64,000 nt of DNA from Limosilactobacillus sp. (GCF_022651205.1 NZ_JALCQI010000002.1:1-64000), one strand, 5' to 3'. Shown: positions 51,106-59,426, counted from the stretch's first letter. The notes: generated from the sequence alone by a model not told the origin. Made by a program: numbers and translations.

Positions 51106-51122
51106 TTTGACTTTTATTGACC
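51106..51122. promoter_or_regulatory. CtsR box upstream of groESL
   Basis: Reverse strand GGTCAATAAAAGTCAAA, one mismatch from the CtsR repeat. About 20 bp before the -35 box. Confidence 0.7.
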
Positions 51123-51136
51123 ATTAGAAAAAGAGT

Positions 51137-51237
51137 GCTCACCAGCAAAGGACTTGCGGAAGGCTAGCAATTTCTCCTGACGAAGGCGACTTGTGCCTAG
51201 GAAGGAGGTTGCTAGCTCTAGCAAGTCCCTGGTGAGC
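51137..51237 (+). repeat. Family A hairpin element, copy A4 (covarying outer stems)
   Basis: Outer arms GCTCACCAG/CTGGTGAGC (51137-51145 with 51229-51237), next GGACTTGC/GCAAGTCC, then the conserved GCTAGCAA/TTGCTAGC stem and the conserved apex. The two outer stems are unlike A1 yet fully complementary. Followed by the family tail CGACTATGTTCC. The rest of the 51240-51390 spacer shows degenerate family fragments and no gene. Confidence 0.85.
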
Positions 51238-51396
51238 CGTTCTCGACTATGTTCCAACCAAAAATTATGGTCGTGGCGAACAGTCCCTGGCTACGTTGCA
51301 TTAGGAGGTTGTTGTCTATAGGGTTGGTCTTCTCTGCAAGCACGTTTACGTTATGTATATAGTAGAACCACTAACTTTTAAACATCTAAAATAAAA

Positions 51397-51424
51397 ACAC
51401 GGCAAGAGTTTGAAGTGCTCGTGT
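51397..51424 (-). terminator. Terminator of the RelB/MazF-like toxin-antitoxin operon
   Basis: ACACG and CGTGT with an inner partial stem; minus strand TTTTTATTTT follows. Confidence 0.6.
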
Positions 51425-51438
51425 CATGTTCTCTATTA

Positions 51439-51768
51439 TCAATTTTTATTTTTACTCATAAGGAATTCTCTTAGTCGTGAGACATCACGGTTACTTAAAT
51501 CACCAATATAATGAATATTACATGAAGATTTTAAAAGCGAATATCCACGATAGGTATCAATCCATGAGTGTTTTCTTAATCCAGTAGATTCATAATCTTT
51601 AATTACAAAATACCATGACTTCATATAATCAGATTTGTTTTGATATTTCGTCGTTATATCAAAAAATCTCAATTTTGTTTCCGTTTCATCAAGAATAAAA
51701 ATTGGTCGTCTTTTTCCACCATTTATCTGAACAAATTCTACATATGCTGTTGCTATCTTTTTATTCAT
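51439..51768 (-). CDS. Putative type II toxin, PemK/MazF-like
   Basis: 109 aa. AYVEFVQINGGKRRPIFILD at the N-terminus resembles the MazF/PemK/Kid fold (conserved RRP). The C-terminal half (NIHYIGDLSNRDVSRLREFL) also fits. Such toxins are endoribonucleases stopping translation. Its ATG overlaps the end of the antitoxin gene by 8 nt (ATGAATAA), the usual coupling. Family match is by eye and moderate. Confidence 0.65.
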   Translation of the reverse strand: MNKKIATAYVEFVQINGGKRRPIFILDETETKLRFFDITTKYQNKSDYMKSWYFVIKDYESTGLRKHSWIDTYRGYSLLKSSCNIHYIGDLSNRDVSRLREFLMSKNKN

Positions 51769-52036
51769 CTTTTTTGATCCACTTTTTTATTTTTTCAGGA
51801 GTATCTAGCTCTTCAGTAGGCCAATTTTCCGTTAGCTCTTGAATAGCTAATTCATCTTTTTCTCTTTGTGTTAATTTTGTAGAAAATGGTAACCCACCTT
51901 CAGCCACAAGTCTTTTATAGAACATAGTAATAGCAGTAGTTGGATTTAAACCCAGTCGATCCAATACGGCATCACCCTCATCAGCTAGTTTGCGGTTTAC
52001 TTGCACTTGAATTCGCTTTTTTATTGCTTGAGCCAT
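51761..52036 (-). CDS. Antitoxin, RelB/DinJ family
   Basis: 91 aa. N-terminal ribbon-helix-helix (KKRIQVQVNRKLADEGDAVL, then LGLNPTTAITMFYKRLV) binds DNA and dimerises; the acidic C-terminal part (NWPTEELDTPEKIKKW) would wrap the toxin. Expressed from a consensus-like promoter with an inverted repeat, implying autorepression. Confidence 0.85.
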   Translation of the reverse strand: MAQAIKKRIQVQVNRKLADEGDAVLDRLGLNPTTAITMFYKRLVAEGGLPFSTKLTQREKDELAIQELTENWPTEELDTPEKIKKWIKKDE

Positions 52037-52055
52037 AATGTTTCCTCCTTATTGT

Positions 52056-52090
52056 ACTCAAATTATACTAGTTAATGAGTATTTCATCAA
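52056..52090 (-). promoter_or_regulatory. Promoter and putative operator of the RelB/MazF-like pair
   Basis: Minus strand TTGATG (52085-52090), 17 nt, TATAAT (52062-52067). The inverted repeat ACTCA (52056-52060) ... TGAGT (52076-52080) embraces the -10 and is a likely antitoxin operator. Confidence 0.65.
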
Positions 52091-52153
52091 TAAATATAAT
52101 TGCTTTTAAACAACAAAAAGGCCAGAACCGAAAAGTCCTAGTCTTCATTCCCC

Positions 52154-52798
52154 CTATTCCGGATTATTCTCCGCATAATTCTTAATAAAGTAGATCAACG
52201 TCTGTAATTCATTAGTTAAATCAATGTTTTGTACTTGAACGTTCTTCGGTACAGAAAGACGAACAGGAGTAAAGTTCAAAATTCCCTTAACACCAACACT
52301 AACTAATTGGTCTGCTACCTTTTGCGAGGTAGAGCTTGGCACGGTCAGGATTACGGCGTCAATTTGCTGTTCCTTAATCTGCTTTTGCATTTCACTTGCT
52401 GGATAAATTGGAATCCCACTCTTAACGGTATTAGCTAATTCAGGCTTAGTATCGAATGCGGCACTGATCCGTAGGTTGGTATCCTGGTGGAAATTATAGT
52501 TAAGGAGAGCACTCCCTAATGCTCCAACACCGACTAGTGCAACGCTAGTTAAAGTATCTTGGTTCAGAATTCCCTTGAAGAAGTTCAAAAGGCTCTCTAC
52601 ATCGTAACCATATCCACGCTTCCCTAGTTCACCGAAGTATGAGAAGTCACGACGAATTGTTGCTGAATCGACCTGAACCGCTTCAGATAGTTCAGTTGAT
52701 GATACCCGTCGCTTATTCGCACTTAATAATACGCTTAGATAACGATAATAAATTGGTAATCGTTTTGCTGTTGCCTTAGGGATCTTTTTAGTTGCCAT
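52154..52798 (-). CDS. rex: Redox-sensing transcriptional repressor Rex
   Basis: 214 aa. N-terminal winged helix ([10 protein letters not shown], then [20 protein letters not shown] and YGYDV) and C-terminal NAD(H)-binding Rossmann domain ([15 protein letters not shown]). Rex releases DNA at high NADH/NAD+, inducing fermentative genes. The ATG at 52796-52798 has AGGAGG 11 nt upstream; the frame to 52864 is non-coding leader. A Rex-like site lies upstream (52920-52937). Confidence 0.95.
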   Translation of the reverse strand: MATKKIPKATAKRLPIYYRYLSVLLSANKRRVSSTELSEAVQVDSATIRRDFSYFGELGKRGYGYDVESLLNFFKGILNQDTLTSVALVGVGALGSALLNYNFHQDTNLRISAAFDTKPELANTVKSGIPIYPASEMQKQIKEQQIDAVILTVPSSTSQKVADQLVSVGVKGILNFTPVRLSVPKNVQVQNIDLTNELQTLIYFIKNYAENNPE

Positions 52799-52919
52799 TC
52801 TTGTTTGTTCCTCCTGAAATTTTGCTTTTAATTTAACATTAGTGAGCTTAGTTTTTTTACTCAATTTTGCTAGTTTGTGAAATTTGATTCTCTTATTATT
52901 CTAGCAACAAACTCCTCTA

Positions 52920-52937
52920 TTGTGAACACTTAAACAA
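52920..52937. promoter_or_regulatory. Candidate Rex operator
   Basis: TTGTGAACACTTAAACAA resembles the Rex consensus TTGTGAANNNNTTCACAA: left half perfect, right half 5 of 7. Lies between rex and the ABC-F gene. Confidence 0.45.
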
Positions 52938-52997
52938 AATTATTTTTTAATTTTTTCTTATTTGAACTTTGGTGAACGCATTTTGCTACTGTAACCT

Positions 52998-53027
52998 TTG
53001 TGAAATAAGGGTTAACCAGCGTATAAT
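52998..53027 (+). promoter_or_regulatory. Promoter of the ABC-F gene
   Basis: TTGTGA (52998-53003), 18 nt, TATAAT (53022-53027). The -35 overlaps TTGTGAAAT-type half of a Rex site. Confidence 0.65.
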
Positions 53028-53062
53028 AGTAAAGTACATCTTTGAAGAACGAGGTAAACAAA

Positions 53063-55015
53063 ATGATTCTTTTGCAAGCCAATAATGTAATGCGTCGTTT
53101 TGGCGCTGACGTCCTTTTTCATGACGTCAATTTACAAATTCAAGAACATGGTCGAACCGCCCTTGTTGGTCGTAATGGTGCAGGAAAAACGACCCTATTA
53201 AAAATGATCGCGGGAATTACCAGTCCAGATGAGGGAACAATTTCCAAAAGTAGTGGTCTTTCGATCGGTTACCTGGCTCAGGATCAAGGTTTAGATAGCC
53301 AAAACACTATCTGGGCAGAACTTGATTTAGTATTTGCTCCTCTCCATAAAATGGAAAAGCAGATTCACCAACTTGAGGAACAATTAGCAACAATCGATCC
53401 AGCAAGTCATGAATTTCAGCTCACAACGGAGAAATATTCCCAGCTCCAAGCCGATTTTAAGAAGCACGGTGGCTTTGAGTACGAGTCACGGATGCGCGGA
53501 ATCTTGAAGGGATTCGGTTTCCCCGAGGCGGACTACCAAACATCAATTAATTCCCTTTCTGGAGGACAAAAGACGAAGCTTGCTTTAGCAAAAATTCTTT
53601 TGCAGTCACCCGATCTCCTGATCCTCGATGAACCAACCAACCACCTTGACATGAACGTTCTTGCCTGGCTCGAAGACTACTTAAAGGGATACAAGGGTGC
53701 CCTGCTTGTTGTTTCCCACGACCGGTACTTCCTTGATCGGGTGGTTTCCGATATCTATGACCTTGATAACCATACGCTCCGTCACTATACCGGCAACTAC
53801 ACTCAATTCATGCAACACAAGCAAGAGTGGCTGACTGCGGAATGGAAGCACTACGATCAGCAGCAAAAGAAAATTGCTAAACTTGAAGACTTTGTTAACC
53901 GTAATATCGTCAGGGCTTCAACCACCAAACGGGCTCAGGCACGACGTAAACAACTGGAAAAGATGGACCGCATGGAACGTCCCGAAACCGATGATCAATC
54001 AATCCACTTCCATTTCCATAGTGATAAGGATAGTGGAAATGAAGTCCTCGATGTTGACCAAGCCGTTGTCGGTTATAATGACCAAAAATTAGCTGGTCCC
54101 TTATCATTTACGGTTCGCAAACCACACCGGGTCGGAATCATTGGACCAAACGGGATCGGTAAGTCGACCCTCCTAAAGTCAATTCTTCACCGAATCCCAC
54201 TAATTAGCGGTTCCGTGAAGCTCGGTGCCAACCTCCGAATCGGTTACTACGATCAGGAACAGCAACAACTCCATCCCGAAAAGTCAGTTCTCAATGAAGT
54301 TTGGGACGATCACCCGAATGTTCCAGAAAAGGATATCCGGTCACTCTTGGGGAGCTTTCTCTTTGTTGGTGACGATGTTTATAAACTCGTCCACGATCTT
54401 TCCGGTGGTGAAAAAGCCCGACTTGAGTTAACTAAGCTTTCCTTCAAGCCGATCAACTTTCTGATTCTTGATGAACCAACCAACCACTTAGATATTGATA
54501 GTCGTGAGGTCTTGGAGAACGCTATCAATGAATTTACCGGAACGGTGCTTTTCATTTCCCACGACCGGTACTTTATTAACCAAGTTGCTACCGATGTCCT
54601 TGATATGAGTGCTACTGGGATTAAACATTACGAAGGGAACTATGATGACTATCTAGCAGCCATCAATAAGGCAACGGCAGAAGAAAACGCGCAAAGTGAA
54701 GAACAATCTTCAGCAACCTCCAAGCCGAAGAAGTCCAGTGCTCAGCAATCCTACCAACAAAGCAAGGAAACACAACGGGCACGGCGGAAGCTTCAGCGGC
54801 AAGTTGATCAGTTAGAAGAGCAAATGACATCCCTTGAGGAACAGGAGCAGGCACTTCAGGAGCAAATGAGCCAACCTGAAATTGCCACGGATATTGGTAA
54901 GTTGACGGATCTCCAAAAGGAACTGGATGAGTTAAATGCTAAGTCTGAGAAAGTTGAATTAGAATGGACAAGTGCTGCTGAGGACTTAGAACAATTCGAT
55001 CAAGAAAATAGTTGA
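53063..55015 (+). CDS. ABC-F family ATPase (translation factor-like)
   Basis: 650 aa with two ABC modules and no membrane part. Walker A GRNGAGKTTL and GPNGIGKSTL; signatures LSGGQKTKLAL and LSGGEKARLEL; Walker B LLILDEPTNHLD twice. A C-terminal coiled coil follows (RRKLQRQVDQLEEQMTSLEE), like YdiF/Uup. ABC-F proteins act on the ribosome (stalling relief) or give antibiotic resistance; which applies here is not evident. The start follows GAGG at 8 nt; no attenuator typical of resistance ABC-F genes was seen. Confidence 0.93.
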   Translation: MILLQANNVMRRFGADVLFHDVNLQIQEHGRTALVGRNGAGKTTLLKMIAGITSPDEGTISKSSGLSIGYLAQDQGLDSQNTIWAELDLVFAPLHKMEKQIHQLEEQLATIDPASHEFQLTTEKYSQLQADFKKHGGFEYESRMRGILKGFGFPEADYQTSINSLSGGQKTKLALAKILLQSPDLLILDEPTNHLDMNVLAWLEDYLKGYKGALLVVSHDRYFLDRVVSDIYDLDNHTLRHYTGNYTQFMQHKQEWLTAEWKHYDQQQKKIAKLEDFVNRNIVRASTTKRAQARRKQLEKMDRMERPETDDQSIHFHFHSDKDSGNEVLDVDQAVVGYNDQKLAGPLSFTVRKPHRVGIIGPNGIGKSTLLKSILHRIPLISGSVKLGANLRIGYYDQEQQQLHPEKSVLNEVWDDHPNVPEKDIRSLLGSFLFVGDDVYKLVHDLSGGEKARLELTKLSFKPINFLILDEPTNHLDIDSREVLENAINEFTGTVLFISHDRYFINQVATDVLDMSATGIKHYEGNYDDYLAAINKATAEENAQSEEQSSATSKPKKSSAQQSYQQSKETQRARRKLQRQVDQLEEQMTSLEEQEQALQEQMSQPEIATDIGKLTDLQKELDELNAKSEKVELEWTSAAEDLEQFDQENS

Positions 55016-55040
55016 CTTTTGCTCAGGAAGAAAGTAAACT
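55012..55040 (+). promoter_or_regulatory. Promoter of proBA
   Basis: TTGACT (55012-55017), 17 nt, TAAACT (55035-55040), overlapping the stop region of the ABC-F gene. Confidence 0.8.
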
Positions 55041-55046
55041 GCAAGC

Positions 55047-55230
55047 AAATGATCTAAGTAGGACAGTTTAGAGAATAGTGGTCACCGGCTGAAAGCCACT
55101 AGCAGAGTTCCGAATCCTAATCATGGTTAATTAACAAATAAATAATTTTTTGAAAAAGAGTAAAGCATGTCTTTGAACGAGGATGGTAACGCCGTAACTG
55201 GTGCCTCGACTTAGGCATGCTTTTTGTTTA
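55047..55230 (+). promoter_or_regulatory. T-box riboswitch, apparently proline-specific
   Basis: Stem I base ATGAT (55049-55053) pairs with ATCAT after the specifier loop. AGTA (55057-55060) and GAA (55112-55114) form the loop-E signature, placing CCT (Pro codon, 55116-55118) as specifier. GTGGTCACCGGCTGAAAGCC (55078-55097) is a distal Stem I segment. The T-box core is GAGGATGGTAACGCC (55180-55194); TGGT (55184-55187) can pair with ACCA, agreeing with discriminator A of tRNA-Pro. Terminator arms AAAGCATG (55162-55169) and CATGCTTT (55216-55223), then TTTG. Uncharged tRNA-Pro should switch proBA on. Confidence 0.8.
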
Positions 55231-55246
55231 GAAAGGATGGGTAATA

Positions 55247-56038
55247 ATGGGAAAGCAGCAACGGATCGTCGTTAAGGTCGGGACAAGTAGCTTAATCTAC
55301 CCAAATGGTCAGGTTAACTTACGAACGATTGACCGGCTAGCCTACACTTTAGCAACACTCAATCATCAAGGATACGAAATGGTTCTCGTTTCTTCTGGTG
55401 CGATTGGTGTGGGGCTTGCCAGCCTCGGACTAAAGAAGCGACCAGTAGAAATCGCTCAGCAGCAGGCTCTTGCTTCAATCGGTCAGACTGAACTAATGCG
55501 GATTTACTCCCAACGTTTCTTGGACTACCAAACTAAGGTCGGTCAAATCTTACTAACCCGAGACGTCCTTGAATATCCGGTTAGTCGCCAGCACATTTTG
55601 AACACAATCGAAACCCTTCTCGGTGATTCGGTTGTCCCAATCATTAACGAAAACGACCCTGTTTCGGTTGACGAATTGGATCACCACACTACCTTTAGTG
55701 ACAACGATGAACTTTCCGCACAGGTTGCTACCAAGATCAACGCGGATCTCCTGATCGTCCTTTCCGACATTGATGCTTTCTATAATAAGGATCCACACAA
55801 GTTTTCTGATGCCCAACCAATTCGCCACGTTAGCAAAATGACTCCCGAACTTGAACAAGCCGCTAGCGGGAGTAGCACCCAATTTGGCACCGGTGGCATG
55901 GTCACCAAACTCCGTGCCGCCGCCACCATCATGCAAGCCAACCAACAAATGATTCTCTGCAACGGCCGCGATCCCAAAATCATCTTCCACATCCTCGACA
56001 ATAATGAAGAGTCTGTGGGAACGAGGTTTGGAAAATAG
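55247..56038 (+). CDS. proB: Glutamate 5-kinase
   Basis: 263 aa, first step of proline synthesis (glutamate to glutamyl-5-phosphate). Amino-acid kinase motifs VKVGTSSLI, VSSGAIGVG, INENDPVSVDE and DNDELSAQVA plus GTGGMVTKLRAA. It lacks the C-terminal PUA domain, normal in lactobacilli. Ribosome site AAAGGATGG. The stop TAG is followed at one base by family-A repeat A5. Confidence 0.97.
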   Translation: MGKQQRIVVKVGTSSLIYPNGQVNLRTIDRLAYTLATLNHQGYEMVLVSSGAIGVGLASLGLKKRPVEIAQQQALASIGQTELMRIYSQRFLDYQTKVGQILLTRDVLEYPVSRQHILNTIETLLGDSVVPIINENDPVSVDELDHHTTFSDNDELSAQVATKINADLLIVLSDIDAFYNKDPHKFSDAQPIRHVSKMTPELEQAASGSSTQFGTGGMVTKLRAAATIMQANQQMILCNGRDPKIIFHILDNNEESVGTRFGK

Positions 56039-56039
56039 A

Positions 56040-56145
56040 GTGTCTTCGCTCTAAAGAGTTTCCGGAAAGCTAGCAATTTCTCCTGACGAAGGCGACTTGC
56101 GCCTAGGAAGGAGGTTGCTAGCTCTAGGGAACTCGGGCAAAGCAC
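56040..56145 (+). repeat. Family A hairpin element, copy A5
   Basis: Almost identical to A1 and A2, with a few mismatches in the outer stem (CTTCGCTC against GGGCAAAG). Begins at the proB stop codon with AGTGTCTTCG. Confidence 0.85.
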
Positions 56146-56153
56146 GTTTCGAT

Positions 56154-56276
56154 TAGAGTGCGAACCGCGACGGACTAGCAATCAAGTACTAAGGAATCCC
56201 GGACGATGATTGGCTTGCAATCAAGGACGGGATAGTTAGACGGAGATTGCGGTCGCGGTGAGCAGATCTTAACTAT
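56154..56276 (+). repeat. Divergent family A-like hairpin, copy D
   Basis: Starts AGAGTGCG like the A elements and ends ...TTAACTATGT like their tails, but the core is new: ACCGCGAC/GTCGCGGT (56164-56171 with 56252-56259), GCAATC/GATTGC, TCCCG/CGGGA and an apical GATTG/CAATC. Confidence 0.65.
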
Positions 56277-56310
56277 GTCGCCTAGCTCTAGCAAGTCCCT
56301 GGCGATCGCA

Positions 56311-56430
56311 GTAGCTGAGTGGCTTTTGTCATCAACAAGTTGATAGCCAAAAACCTACTCATCCTTGCGTGGGTTCACAGACGAAATTGATAAATCAATT
56401 TCTGGTTCACTCCAACGTTTCGACTCGGTT
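56311..56430 (-). repeat. Family B repeat, copy B3 (inverted)
   Basis: Reverse complement of B1/B2 including both small hairpins and the GAAACG end; preceded (56281-56306) by a right-arm fragment of an A4-type element (TAGCTCTAGCAAGTCCCTGG). Confidence 0.8.
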
Positions 56431-56512
56431 GCAGTAGAACCGCTAGCTCTAATAAGCCCCTGAAATCTCCAATACACCACATTACAATGTACAACCAAAG
56501 GAGGACCACATC

Positions 56513-57754
56513 ATGACATCACTTAATCAAATTGGTCAACAAGCAAAAATTGCTGCACGTAAATTGGCACTTCTCGATACAGCCACTAAGAATCATGGAC
56601 TTCAATCAATGGCCGATGCTTTAGTTGCTAATCAATCCACTATTCTTGAAGCAAATAAACAAGACTTAGCTAATGCTAGCGAGATGCCAAAAAAGTTTCT
56701 TGATCGCTTAATGCTAAATGAACAACGAATTACCGATATGGCAAACGGCCTGCGTTCAATTGCCCAGCTATCTGATCCAACCGCCCAAATCGATCGGGGA
56801 TGGATCAGCGCTGATGGTCTCCAAATCATTCAACGACGAGTTCCACTCGGTGTCATCGGAATTATTTTTGAAGCCCGACCAAACGTTACCGCTGATGCAA
56901 CCGGGCTAACCTTTAAGAGTGGGAATGCGGTTATTCTTCGTGGTGGTAAAGAAGCATTACAAACTAACCTGACAATTGCTAAGATTCTGCGAGAAGCTTT
57001 AGTCCAAGATAACCTCCCCGCAGATGCTGTTCAAATGGTTGACGATCCGAGCCACGAAAGCGCCCAAGAAATGATGAACCTTACTGACTACATTGACGTT
57101 CTGATTCCTCGTGGCGGTCGTGGATTAATCCAACGGGTAGTCAAGACCGCGACTGTTCCGGTAATTGAAACCGGAGCTGGTAATTGTCATGTTTACATTG
57201 ATAAGGATGCTGATCTGAAGATGGCAACCGCAATTACCGTTAACGCAAAGGTACAGCGTCCTTCCGTCTGCAACGCTGCCGAAAAATTATTAATTCACCG
57301 GGACGTTGCTAAGCAATACTTACCTACCATTGCACATGCCCTAATCGATCATGGCGTTCAATTACGTGGTGACCAAACTGCCTGTGAGATCGTTCCGGAA
57401 ATCACACCTGCAACTACCGAAGATTGGGACACCGAATATAACGATCTCATCATGGCAGTTAAGGTGGTTGATAGTCTCGACGAAGCCATTAACCACATCA
57501 ATAATCACAGTACCCATCACTCTGAATCAATCATTACTAATAGTCTAGAGCGGGGACGGCAATTCCAAGAACAAATCGACTCTGCCTGCGTTTACGTTAA
57601 CGCTTCTACCCGGTTTACAGATGGCGGAATGTTTGGTTTCGGTGCCGAAATTGGTATCAGCACTCAAAAGCTCCACGCCCGCGGACCAATGGGGCTCCAC
57701 CAATTAACTACCATAAAATACGAGATTACTGGTAACGGACAGGTTAGACAATAG
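56513..57754 (+). CDS. proA: Gamma-glutamyl phosphate reductase
   Basis: 413 aa, second proline step, NADPH-dependent. RRVPLGVIGIIFEARPNV is the family signature, the catalytic Cys is in RPSVCNAAEKLL, and MFGFGAEIGISTQKLHARGP marks the C-terminus. Own AAAGGAGG ribosome site. It should be cotranscribed with proB from the T-box promoter, but 474 bp of repeats lie between them; no clear promoter was seen there. Confidence 0.97.
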   Translation: MTSLNQIGQQAKIAARKLALLDTATKNHGLQSMADALVANQSTILEANKQDLANASEMPKKFLDRLMLNEQRITDMANGLRSIAQLSDPTAQIDRGWISADGLQIIQRRVPLGVIGIIFEARPNVTADATGLTFKSGNAVILRGGKEALQTNLTIAKILREALVQDNLPADAVQMVDDPSHESAQEMMNLTDYIDVLIPRGGRGLIQRVVKTATVPVIETGAGNCHVYIDKDADLKMATAITVNAKVQRPSVCNAAEKLLIHRDVAKQYLPTIAHALIDHGVQLRGDQTACEIVPEITPATTEDWDTEYNDLIMAVKVVDSLDEAINHINNHSTHHSESIITNSLERGRQFQEQIDSACVYVNASTRFTDGGMFGFGAEIGISTQKLHARGPMGLHQLTTIKYEITGNGQVRQ

Positions 57755-57771
57755 AGATAAATAAGTAAATA

Positions 57772-57827
57772 AATAAGGCGTCTCATGGCTGCTAGAATTC
57801 TATCTAGTAACTATGAGACGCTTTATT
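57772..57827. terminator. Bidirectional terminator between proA and tsaD
   Basis: AATAAGGCGTCTCAT and ATGAGACGCTTTATT pair, with an inner CTAGA/TCTAG. Serves both convergent units. Confidence 0.9.
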
Positions 57828-57835
57828 TAGTTTCA

Positions 57836-58864
57836 CTAATTTTCCATTCGTTTAAACATCAATCCGGGTTCAGCATTCAGGTCCATCCCCGCGCGATCAC
57901 CATGTTGATAACACATATAACCAGCAGCACCAATCATTGCTGCATTATCACCACATAGTCTTAATGGTGCTTGAAGCATCGTTACGTCTGGGTGGTACTT
58001 TTGCATATCATGATCTAAGCGTGAACGAAGACCGTGATTAGCGGCAACCCCGCCTGCTAAGATCAGCTGCTTAACTGGGTACCGATCAAGTGCTCGCATT
58101 GTCTTTTCAGCCAATACATCAACGACACTTTGTTGGAAACTGGCTGCTAGATCATATTTATTCAGCTTTTCACCCCGCTGATCCGCGTTATGAACGGTAT
58201 TGATAAAGGCACTCTTCAGACCGCTAAAGCTAAAGTCATAGTTAGCTTCTTTTTCCATTGCCCGAGGGAACTTAAATGTATCTTCACCCTTAGCCGCCCA
58301 CTCATCGATCGTCTTTCCAGCAGGATAATTAACGCCAAGGACCCGACCAATTTTATCATAGGCTTCCCCTGCGGCATCGTCCCGGGTTTCACCAATAATT
58401 TCAAATTCGTGTTCAGCCTTCATGTAAACCAATTCGGTGTGACCACCGGAAACTAGTAGTGCCATCTGCGGGTACTTAAATTCACCGACATACCGTGCGG
58501 CGTACAGGTGACCTGTCATATGGTTTACCGGAATCAGTGGCAAGTGGTGGGCCCACGCGATTGCCTTAGCAGCGGTAACACCAATCAATAGTGAACCAAC
58601 CAATCCAGGACCATAAGTAACTGCGACCGCTGTAATTTCATCATATGAAACACTGGCTTCTTCAAGCGCCTGGTCTGTGCACCGAGTAATCCATTCAATG
58701 TGATGTCGACTAGCAACTTCAGGTACAACCCCACCGAATCGTTGGTGACTATCAATTTGCGTTGCAACAATATTTGACAAGATCTTGGTACCATTTTCCA
58801 CGACGGCAACACTTGTCTCGTCACAACTCGTCTCAAATGCCAAGATTAACGTTCTCTCTGCCAT
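57836..58864 (-). CDS. tsaD: tRNA N6-adenosine threonylcarbamoyltransferase TsaD
   Basis: 342 aa. [16 protein letters not shown] start, metal site [21 protein letters not shown] and [11 protein letters not shown] are typical. With TsaB (59.4-60.1 kb) it makes t6A37 in ANN-decoding tRNAs. Last gene of tsaB-rimI-tsaD. Confidence 0.98.
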   Translation of the reverse strand: MAERTLILAFETSCDETSVAVVENGTKILSNIVATQIDSHQRFGGVVPEVASRHHIEWITRCTDQALEEASVSYDEITAVAVTYGPGLVGSLLIGVTAAKAIAWAHHLPLIPVNHMTGHLYAARYVGEFKYPQMALLVSGGHTELVYMKAEHEFEIIGETRDDAAGEAYDKIGRVLGVNYPAGKTIDEWAAKGEDTFKFPRAMEKEANYDFSFSGLKSAFINTVHNADQRGEKLNKYDLAASFQQSVVDVLAEKTMRALDRYPVKQLILAGGVAANHGLRSRLDHDMQKYHPDVTMLQAPLRLCGDNAAMIGAAGYMCYQHGDRAGMDLNAEPGLMFKRMEN

Positions 58865-58886
58865 ATCTAAGTATTTCCCCTCTAAC

Positions 58887-59426
58887 TTACAATTTTACTT
58901 CCATTTCAACCGCATCTTCCCGATTGTCAATATAATAACGTGGTTTAATATTAATCTGACGAAATCCAAGCCGTTCGTATAGCCGTCGCGCCTGAAGATT
59001 ATGCGCCCGTACCTCAAGTGTCATTCGTGAATAGTCATGCTGGTTAGCATACCCCTTGAGAATTTGAATAAGTCGTGAACCAATTTTCCGGTTTTGGTAT
59101 GCTGGACTAACACCAATATTGGTAATGTGGCTTTCGTTTCTATAGCGATTAAATGAACAACCAACATAGGCAACAACTTGACCGTCATACGTGGTAACCA
59201 AGTATAAGCGATCGCGATCACGTTCTAATTCAAGCTGAAAAGCATTGGCATTCCACGGTGCCGTTCCATAAATCCGCTCCTCAATTTCAATGATTGAGGA
59301 AATATCAGCAAACCGCGCTTGCCGAATCGTAAAATGACGTCCCTGAAGTAATTCGTACCGTTGATTAAATATCAGGCGCTCTTCACCACGATTACGTTCA
59401 AGCCATGCTTTAAACTTCGCGAACAT
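58887..59426 (-). CDS. rimI: Ribosomal protein S18 alanine N-acetyltransferase-like GNAT
   Basis: 179 aa. GNAT fold: [39 protein letters not shown] (acetyl-CoA loop) and [19 protein letters not shown]. In tsaB-rimI-tsaD order this is RimI. The ATG at 59424-59426 lies inside the last 17 nt of tsaB; a 40-codon longer frame is the shadow of tsaB. Confidence 0.92.
   Translation of the reverse strand: MFAKFKAWLERNRGEERLIFNQRYELLQGRHFTIRQARFADISSIIEIEERIYGTAPWNANAFQLELERDRDRLYLVTTYDGQVVAYVGCSFNRYRNESHITNIGVSPAYQNRKIGSRLIQILKGYANQHDYSRMTLEVRAHNLQARRLYERLGFRQINIKPRYYIDNREDAVEMEVKL

Noticed and set aside
51240..51390. Small gene in the repeat island before the toxin-antitoxin pair
   Set aside because: No frame with ribosome site; only degenerate repeat pieces.
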